Below are positions 8,131 through 16,141 of a DNA stretch of 16,500 nucleotides, piece after piece. The stretch's first letter is position 1. Every line of letters starts with the position of its first letter. Where the stretch lies: the NCBI GenBank assembly GCA_037447655.1, contig JBBHKE010003155.1:240333-256832 (forward strand), in the 5' to 3' direction. The translations under genes were made by a program, and so were the position numbers. A model generated the notes under the pieces. The model was given only the letters and a program-made list of their open reading frames with translations. It made no database searches and was not told the DNA's origin. This stretch comes from Zygnema cylindricum (Eukaryota; Streptophyta; Zygnematophyceae; Zygnematales; Zygnemataceae).

Positions 8131-8338
8131 ATCGGAAAAAGGAAGAAGGATGGAAGGGAGAAGATTTTTTTTTTTTTTTTAGATTTTTTTTTTTGTCTTT
8201 AAATTTATGGTTTTTTTTTTTAGAGTTTTTTTGGGTTTCTATTTAGTCTTTTAGGGTTTTTTTGGGTTTTTGGGTTTTTTTAGGAATAATGGGGTTTTGA
8301 GTTTTTATTTATTTGGGGTTTTGGGTCTCTTTAGGGAT
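8131..8338 (+). repeat. local direct duplication, copy 2
   Basis: Collinear with 7799-8018. The main differences are loss of a GGAGGGAGATGG-like stretch near the start and altered T-run lengths. The high similarity suggests a recent event compared with the other repeats in the window. Confidence 0.85.
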
Positions 8339-9290
8339 ATTTTGGGCTCTTTTTTAATGGGTTTTCTGCATTTTTTTCGGGTTTGGGGGGTTTAGGTTTT
8401 CGTTAGGGTTTTTGGGATTTATTTTAGGGGTTTTTAGTTTTTTTAGGATTTGGGGGGCTTTGTTTTAGCGATTATTGGAGATTAGGATTTTTTGTGAGGC
8501 TTTCAAAGTTTTTTTTTTTTTTTAAGCTTTTTTTTGAAGTTTATTTTGGTTTTTTATTTAGGGCATTTCAAGGTTGGGTTTTCAAAAGAGGAAGGTACCG
8601 GAGGAAACTGGAAAAACCATGTTTTTTTTACTTTTTTTCTTCTGTTTCTTTTATGAAAGTTTTTTTTCTTGTAGATCTTCTTTCATCTTCTCTCTCTCTC
8701 TCCCCCCCTCCTCCCTCCCTCCCTCTTGTGATGTAAATGTGTGATTTGTCTCTGAATTAATGAAGTAAAACAAAAAATCGACAATTTGTATATGTGAATG
8801 TATTTGCAGTGTTTTTTAGTTTTTTTTTGTTTTGTTTTTTTTGTTTCTGTGTTTTTGTTTTTATGTTGTTTTTTTTTTGTTTTGTTGACTATTATTCTAA
8901 ATCTGGATGTTTGTTTTTTTTTGTATTTTTTGTATTTTTACTTTCATGGCTTTCTTAATACGATAATTTTTCATATATAGGAGGAGCTTGGTTTCCACCT
9001 ATTTTCCAAAGCTTTTTTGTTAACAGCACATCCTCTGGCAGATTATTTTGCTCAATTTGGGTGATAATTTTTTTTTTCCATATTTCTTTTATGTTTTGTC
9101 GATTATTACTGAGAATTTGCTTTCTATTTTACCAGTTTTTGTTTTTTTTGTTTTTTTTTGTTTTTATCTTCCGACAGCTTCTTCAATGTGCTTGTGTTTC
9201 ACTTATTTTAGTAACATTGTCAAATTTTAGTGATTTTTTTTATGCGGTTTTTTACTTTTGCGATTGGTATTTGAGTGGCATGTGATTTAT
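8339..9290 (+). other. T-rich non-coding stretch
   Basis: Long T runs interspersed with TTTAGG, TTTGGG and TTTTTGT motifs; a short CT/CCCT tract lies at about 8689-8728. Frames here encode only F/V/L-rich strings and are not called. No gene is supported. Confidence 0.6.
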
Positions 9291-9777
9291 ATTTTGGTAA
9301 AAAGTTGTCTTTTTCTGCGCCACAAAGACCACAAGTTCCTACAGCTTTTAGTGTGGATAGGCGGAAACTCTAAAAGGATAAAGAGGGAGGACAGCGATTC
9401 CTGGCAATGATTTTTTGACTTTTGACATAGTACTGTTCCGTACGCACTTTATACGGACGAATGCACTGAAACAAACGTACTATATGTTACAATGTTAACA
9501 AGTTAAAGACCTTTCTATGTGATTGATGTGATACATTGGAAAAGAGCGATGATAAACCATCTGAGTCCATGGGAACTAAATGGGGTGGCAATGCTAAAAC
9601 GAAAAAACTAACTGAAAAACTACATGTGGAGGGAAGATGGGCAAAGAGAAGAAACAAGCCAAAAGAATCGAAAAAACAAATGACAAAACATGAAAAAAGG
9701 CACGTAAAACTATAACACTCAAAGAAGCGACAAACTAATGTATTCTAGGAAAGACAAAATAGTGCGATTAAACAAAC
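9291..9777. other. AT-rich spacer without a supported gene
   Basis: Composition changes from T-rich to A-rich on the + strand here. No open frame of note, RNA gene or clear repeat was seen. Confidence 0.4.
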
Positions 9778-9975
9778 ACTACACCGCTAATCGTTTCTAG
9801 TATTAAAGTATTTTTCGCCAATTAAAACATATTTTCTCCGTGCACACTAGACTGCCAATAGGCAGGTGAGTGTCTAATCTTCCAATCGTAACCTTCCGAT
9901 TGACAGCCCGACAAAGAAAATATGTTTTAAGTGGCGAATTTTATTTTTCAACACATAGATCAAATAGCGGTGTAC
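9778..9975. mobile_element. 198-bp MITE-like element with inverted ends and 10-bp flanking duplication
   Basis: The outer ends are TACACCGCTA (9780-9789) and its exact reverse complement TAGCGGTGTA (9965-9974). An inner arm, TTCGCCAATTAAAACAT...TTTTCT (9814-9836), matches the reverse complement of 9914-9937 with one mismatch. Flanks are TTAAACAAAC (9768-9777) and TTAACCAAAC (9976-9985), a near-perfect 10-bp direct repeat. Target duplications of 9-11 bp are typical of Mutator-like (MULE) elements, so a non-autonomous MULE derivative is the best guess. A related copy lies at about 12474-12643. Confidence 0.7.
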
Positions 9976-9985
9976 TTAACCAAAC

Positions 9986-11454
9986 CTCAATGGAACTAAA
10001 GGATCTATGAAAAGCAACCTCGTACGTCCCCCGAGTCCGGGGGAGCACGATGGTAAAGAATCTGATGAAAAAGGGAACTGAAATAATGGAGAATGTAGCA
10101 ATTTAAGTAATAAGCTTTATGAAAAACGTGCTATGGTAAACCATCGAAACAACGAAAAGCACAAGGAAAAGAAAAATGTCACAAGAGATTAAACAAATAG
10201 AAGTAAAAGGTTTAATTGTAAACATTGATCTTGATGGTTCTTTGATCGAGTGAGATGATCTTCATTTAACTCGTGTGGCATTTTACAAGACATGACAAAT
10301 TACAATAAATGACAACTTGTTATTGTTGCAATATCTTCAATATAACCGTAATCATTGTGAGTCTAACAATAAGAACGACAACATTTATCTTTTAGGAACC
10401 GGTTTAGTGTTATTTAGGGAAATATGGTTTCATGGTCTTGGTCACAATGCAAAAAAAACATATCTATCGAAGTGCTGCTTGAGTACAACATTTCCATAGT
10501 TGATGCTTTCAAAACTCTTCAGGTTGCCATGTGGGCCCATAACTTAAAAGTTTGGGTCAACCAAACATCAACAAATGGTAGAGAAATGCACGACTAAGCA
10601 AGCTTGACCAACACACAGATTACCGATATTCACGGGAGAACATTAATAACAAATCACAAAAGAAAAATTCAATTGATAAAAAATGTAGTGATCTTCCAAG
10701 GGAAAATGAGTGTGGAGCCTTGTTAGGAAGTGAAAGTATAGTCGAGGGCCCTCTAAAACAAAGTTGTACTAACCCCCAAATAGTAAAATAAAAGAGGTTG
10801 ATTCGCTAAGCCTAACTAGTAGTACTGTGCAACTGTTAAAAGTAAAAAAACTAATGTAGGTTCATAGAATGTATAAATAGTTGTAAAATAGTCATGTTAT
10901 GAAGAATGAATGATCTTACGTACTTGTAGAATAAAACAACAATTATACTCTCAAGAGTGTAAAGTTCCTCCAATGGCATGCGTGCAACATTCGGCCAATC
11001 GCCAGTCACCAAAATAAGGTTTATTTCGATTAGTTCGCAATTGTTCCCCTCATATGTTTGTTTTCATATCGACTCAAAAACATTATATCGTACATTCATA
11101 TAGAGTACAAATCGAGTAGAGTGGCATGGATTTGGAAGTGCCTCCAAATGTCTTTGTTAAACTATCTATGGAAGCACACGACTTGCCACATTCAAGGCAA
11201 GAACACAAATTGTTATGGGTGTAGAAGTGGAGAGGACTACATGAGGAGGTACATGATGTGGAAACTTGATGACTCTGAAAGGAGCGAGCGACTGAGTTGT
11301 TAGAATGGGTTTTCTTTAGGGTTGATTGACTATCTTGAGGTTAGAGGGTTTTGTTTAACGTTCACTACTTGCACTAAATATATGTAAACCTACAAAGGTT
11401 CAATTCACTTTTGTACACACTAAAGGATGTTTTATACAGTAACTTTAGAACTGT
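9986..11454. other. AT-rich gene-poor stretch
   Basis: No supported gene. Frames at 10317-10499 and 11058-11303 encode no recognisable domain. A small hairpin, TCCCCCG and CGGGGGA separated by 4 bases, lies near 10027-10044. Degenerate remains of transposons are possible but could not be identified by eye. Confidence 0.4.
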
Positions 11455-11462
11455 GTTTTAAC

Positions 11463-11940
11463 CATAGTTCAAAAGTAGGTGAAAGTAGGCTCATACAATA
11501 TGACTTTAAGACCCATATTGTATTGGTCGCAAAATGAAAAATAATATTAACAGGGTTGAGTTGCACATCGATCGATAGAGAATTAAACGTCATGTCTAAA
11601 TTTTGAAAAATATTCGGACAAAAAAAATAAATCTGTGAGTTTTTAGGTATTTTTTATTAATACCGTCATATTAGAACGATCGGACGGTCGCTGATCAAAG
11701 TAGCGATGTAAGAAGATCACATGAAAAGCCCATAACACAACTCATCCTACGCTGTGTCAATTCGCTGAAATTTCGTCCAGCGGCGTGCACTGTAATATGA
11801 TCATACGTCAGATTCGTACGTTCGTACAAAAGTGTGCACAAACGCACACCCATACAGTATGCCTACTCTACGCAATTTTTGTGCCAAGTTTTGTGCGCCT
11901 ACCAAAGGCCTACCATAAAAACACCTACTTTTGAACTATG
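11463..11940. mobile_element. 478-bp non-autonomous hAT-like element with perfect ends and 8-bp target duplication
   Basis: The 19-bp ends CATAGTTCAAAAGTAGGTG (11463-11481) and its exact reverse complement (11922-11940) are directly flanked by the same 8-mer GTTTTAAC (11455-11462 and 11941-11948). An 8-bp duplication of nTnnnnAn form is the hallmark of hAT transposons. Subterminal motifs recur in hAT fashion: GTAGGC at 11485 near the left end, and GCCTAC at 11861, 11897 and 11908 near the right. There is an internal 9-bp inverted repeat (TACAATATG 11494-11502, CATATTGTA 11514-11522). No transposase frame is present, so it would need a helper. The identical ends and target duplication suggest a relatively recent insertion. 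Confidence 0.85.
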
Positions 11941-11948
11941 GTTTTAAC

Positions 11949-12363
11949 TTTTAACACTACACCATCAATCGCTATTAGAGTAAAGGAATATAATATCTGT
12001 ACCAGCGGAGGTAATTAATGACTCGTACAGAGGGCATTAAATGTACTACCCAAAATTTCAAAACGCAACGACAAAAAGGCGGCAGCAAACTTTGATGGTG
12101 GGAGCGTGACGGAATAATTTCGGCTGATTCGCAGCCACCCTGGCGAAAGGCACATGGCCCTTGCGACGTGTACGCACATACACGCGCGCTCATCGTGGAT
12201 TTTTTTTACCTTTTCCACGCGGCCTATTTTTACACGTTCTGTATTCGAGAATTGTCCTCACTGTGCACGGTCTTAGAAAACTGTAGGTTAGTGACGCGGC
12301 ATCACGGATATAAAGTGTAATTAAAATCCGACGGTCCTAATTTACGCCTACAACCTTGGACAA
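11949..12363. other. spacer without a supported gene
   Basis: Mixed AT-rich sequence. Overlapping minus-strand frames at 11975-12218 show no domain. No RNA gene was recognised. Confidence 0.4.
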
Positions 12364-12482
12364 TTTTCTGTAATGTTGTTTTCGTTGAAAAATATATATT
12401 TCTGTACGAACCTGTACGAAACGGTACGGCCTTCAGTAAAAAACCCCACTTTTTCGCTAATGGAAGTCCACCCTAAGTGTTT
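12364..12482 (+). repeat. dispersed repeat, copy 2 (first copy 321-442)
   Basis: Collinear with 321-442 (CTGTAATGTTGTTT, GGTACGG motifs, ACCCCACTTTTTCG). The right end overlaps or abuts the MITE-like element starting at about 12474, just as copy 1 abuts the 433-627 hairpin element. Confidence 0.6.
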
Positions 12483-12643
12483 AATAAATTCTTCGCCACA
12501 TAAAACATATTTTCTTCGTACATTATTGTCCGATTTTCAGTTTGAGACCGTCAATCGGTACCTGAGAATCTTAATTTTCAATCGCAACCGTCAGAATTAC
12601 AATTTGACATGTGTGTCCGTTTAAAAATACGTTAAACACTAAT
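12474..12643. mobile_element. diverged MITE-like element, relative of 9778-9975
   Basis: It shares TTCGCCA(C)ATAAAACATATTTTCT-type sequence (12491-12513) with the element at 9778-9975, followed by a collinear AATCTT...CAATCG(C/T)AACC core. Its own termini contain AGTGTTTAA (12476-12484) and TTAAACACT (12632-12640), an exact 9-bp inverted pair. The right inner arm is decayed. An older member of the same family is the likely explanation. Confidence 0.55.
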
Positions 12644-12739
12644 AGTGACTTTAGGTTTACTGTCCTGGGCCTAACGTCGTTCAAATTCCAAAAGCAGCTT
12701 CCCGCCAACTTTTGCATCAGCGATAGCGTGATTCTAACG

Positions 12740-13205
12740 CGCACTTCTCACGAAACTGCCGACTCCTTTCCTCGCGCTTTCTAAGCCGTCCATTCACACT
12801 AAAGCAAAACTACGTCCTACGTGGCAATATTATTCTGGTGCAGCTAGCCATGTGATTCCATTCATCATTCAAAAACTGCCACGTGCGCCAAATAAGCCGC
12901 ATTGTTTCGAGCCGCGGACGTACTCTTTACCAATAACTGCTTTCCTTCGCCAGACGTGACGCTTCGTGACGTGACAGACGAGATGTTCAACTCATGGTGA
13001 AACAGATTTGTTGTACTTGAATGGTTTTTTACTTTTCGGGCAGCTTCAAAAGTGTACTTTTTGTACCGTCTGCCCGGCCTCAAAACGTTTCTGAATCCGC
13101 TGCCCGCTTTTTGAAAAACTTTAAAGACCCTGTTCTGCCGCCAGCTTGCATTTTTTTACAACTTTCCACTTTCCAGGAGCCTCTCCCTCTTCCTTGTCAG
13201 AAGCC
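12740..13205 (+). promoter_or_regulatory. putative promoter and leader of the AAH gene
   Basis: G+C content rises relative to the left flank. ABRE/G-box-like motifs form an inverted pair, TACGTGGCA (12818-12826) and TGCCACGTG (12877-12885). Three CGTGAC motifs lie at 12955-12975, including GTGACGTGACA, which also occurs at 1401 and 4338. These are plant bZIP-type motifs. A pyrimidine-rich leader (CCTCTCCCTCTTCCTTGTCAG) immediately precedes the ATG at 13206. The transcription start is not identifiable by eye. Confidence 0.35.
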
Positions 13206-13362
13206 ATGGCTAGAATTGGTGATGGGTTTTTCTCTAAATTCCTTATTTTGATACTATTTTCTTTAAATATCTTTATTTTTTATCCGATTATGACACGTGG
13301 CAGCGGCTTATTGGTCGAAGGGGCTCAAGTGGACGTTTGTTCCGATGCCGCAGTAGAGCAAC
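13206..13362 (+). CDS. AAH: AAH exon 1 (inferred): start codon and secretory-type hydrophobic N-terminus
   Basis: The start context GCCATGGC is close to the plant optimum. The 52 codons read MARIGDGFFSKFLILILFSL..., with a hydrophobic core at about residues 9-29, suiting a signal peptide or anchor, and then a hydrophilic segment ending SDAAVEQ. This matches the ER entry known for plant AAH. The exon ends at a strong donor C|GTATGT in phase 1, which fits the exon 2 acceptor GGCTGCAG|CT and yields ...AAVEQ-P-ASLESLREVL. No conserved catalytic residues lie here, so assignment rests on position, orientation, phase and targeting signal. A different upstream exon 1 remains possible. Confidence 0.5.
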
Positions 13363-15269
13363 GTATGTACAGCATCCGTACAATTCCGTTCTTCTCCCTC
13401 TCCCTCTCCCTCTCCCTCTCCCTCTCCCTCTCCCTCTCCAGATTTAACCTGTGACTGCTCCATTTGGAACTTTTTAATTTTTCGCCAGCGCACACGAAAC
13501 ACCCAAATAGTGTTTAAGCGTTCTATTTCGTCTCTGACTTCCAACGTTTTTTTATTTGTTTTTTCCGTTTTTTTTTGTTTTTTCCGTTTTTTTATTTATC
13601 AAAGTTCAATTCGTCAAGTTCGGTGTTTCGTTGCTGTAATTTTTACGATGTTGTTGCTCGTTTTTTTCTTTGTAGGGGGTTTTAGATCACATTAATTCTG
13701 AGACTATCTGGTTTAAATAGTCGTATTTGTAGTGTGCATTTAAAAGTTGTCTTAATATATGCCGTCTTTTGTTCATTGTTATTATTGTTTTAGAACCATA
13801 TAGTATCATAAGAATTTATAGACGTATTGAAACTTTAATTTGATTAGAATGGTTTTTAATGATTCCTTTTAGAGAATATGAATAGACGATTTTTTTTTTT
13901 TACTGTTTCTCTGAATTTGTTGTACTTCACAACCGTTTTTACCACAGAATAAATTGTTTTACTCCAATTCAGCAGCTTTATCCTGTAATTGAACCGTTTT
14001 AACCAATAAACCATTGTTACTCTACAATAAACTCTTAAAGTTTAATCGTTTATTAAGATTTAAACGTTAGCCCGGGACGTTTGATCATGTTTAATGTTTC
14101 TCCAGTGACAAGCATATACTTTCAAATTGATACTGTTACGATTTTTAAGAGGAAATTGAAAACTGAATTAGCTTCGGGTAGATATTTACAATTAGTTTAC
14201 TTGTTGTTGTTGTTTACTATAATTATAATTATAATCCTAATTTGGGTTGCCAGTGAGTGTAAAATAGATGGGTTCTGAAGCTCTTAAAATATAAAGTATA
14301 GTATGAAATTCATATCATTCATGTCCGTTAAGCTTTTCACTTTTACGTCATTGTTTTTTGTACCATAATTCAACTCCAAATGTGTTAAACAAATTTCCTT
14401 TTTGAACAAAATTTGGCCTTTGGATCTAAATTTGTTTAAGCATCAAAATCGTGGAATTCGAACTATGTATCGACTAATATTATCATGCAGAAAAACAAAT
14501 TCAAAATTAACACTGTTGGCTTAAAACGCTAAACTGTGCACTATAATTAGTGTGGATTTTGTTGATAAATTTTAGTTGCATGATTCCTTTGCCAATCCAC
14601 ACTAACAATAGTGAGGTTTTAAAGATTGGTTTCGTTTCATAATTAACAGACATATGGATTTCACACGACAACAATTGCTGTATGGAATAGTAGTTGTGTT
14701 GGTTGTGTTAGCAAGTTTGTAACAAAGCTTACAAGAGATTGTGAATCCACATTATTGTTTATACTACTCTCCCAAATTAGATGAATTCCACCGTAATTCA
14801 TGTCCTTGCACTAAACGGAATTGCCTACGAATTTATAAACTGTGGGGATCACACTAATCGAGGATGAACGATTTGACTGTTTTCTGGGCATCAAATACTT
14901 TCACGGACATTATTGTGGGTATAAAATGATCGCACACATTAAAGAACTTGCTAATAATATCCACATTAAAAATGCTGAGATAGTATTAGTGTTTCTATGC
15001 ATTCCGTTAATGTCGCATAGTGATTTACGATCAGCAGGATGCTGGATTTCTTCAAAATTGTAGCAACAGAAACTGGGGTTTTTATGCGTTCCGTTATGCC
15101 TTGTTGATGACACGTGTCATGTTGGGACAGCTGGCTGCAGCTGCCAGCCTGGAGTCCCTCCGAGAGGTGCTACAGGACGAACCTTTTGATCGTCTTTTAC
15201 AGTTGGGCAAGGCAGGCTCTCTCCCTCTCTTTTTTTTCATTCCACTTTCTTTCTTAATCTCTCTCTCTC

Positions 15270-15323
<54 letters not shown>

Positions 15324-15765
15324 CTCTCTTTTCCAATTCATTTGTCTTTCTCAATCTCAGTTTCTTTTTCTCCCTCTCTCTGTTTCTCAATATATCTTCC
15401 TCCCTTTCTCTGCCCCTTTTTAAATCCCTCCTCCCTCTCTCTCTTTGTCCTAGGGTTTTTATCCAGTACTGAAGTTTGCCACATGTCACTTTTTGATGTG
15501 CCTTTTTTTGTCATTTTGTGCCTCCCACCTGTAACTTTTTTGAGGGCGTCTAGATGCAAATGATTTCTTCCCTGTTGAACAACTGGATGTGCTGACGTCA
15601 TCAAAATTGTCTGCAGGTGAGTGACGTGGAGGGCAGTCTCCAGAGAACTTTTTTGAGCCCCGCGGGACTTCGGGCAGCGAGAATTTTGGACAGATGGATG
15701 CAGGAGGCTGGTCTGCGCACGTGGGCCCTTTTGCCTCTCCCTCTCCTCCTCGCTCTATCTCTCTC

Positions 15766-15801
<36 letters not shown>

Positions 15802-16081
15802 CCCCATTGTCATATTCTCATCTCTCACGTTCCCCTTATCCTTCTGTTTCTCTTCCTAAGAGGGACTGCTCTCTCGCTCTCTCCCTGTCCCTGTCGATTT
15901 CGCTCTTCCTCTGCCTCTAGCTCTTCTTTTCCCCTCTCGCTCTCTCAATGCAACCTCCTTGCTCTCCTCCCCTTTTCTTTTTCCCTCCTCTTTTTCCCTC
16001 TTTCATACGCTGGAAGCGTACTGCTATGTGTCAAAAAGTTTAGGAACTCTATTGCAAGTTTTAAGAAAACATTTGGGTTGT

Positions 16082-16141
<60 letters not shown>

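Larger units (their letters stand above)
13363..15140 (+). other. predicted AAH intron 1 (1778 bp) with repeats and small hairpins
   Basis: Begins GTATGT and ends CTGCAG. A (TCTCCC)n tract follows the donor, two small inverted-repeat elements lie at 14385-14439 and 14539-14613, and a 14-bp ACACGTGT-centred palindrome lies at 15107-15120. The rest is AT-rich. A frame at 14081-14278 encodes a hydrophobic peptide of unknown significance and is not called. Confidence 0.45.

Noticed and set aside
10027-10044. Short hairpin TCCCCCG...CGGGGGA as a terminator or RNA gene
   Set aside because: A 7-bp stem alone is not meaningful in a eukaryotic intergenic region, and no flanking RNA structure was found.
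12015-12218. Overlapping minus-strand frames near 12.0-12.2 kb
   Set aside because: They are short, mutually overlapping and without domain or splice support.
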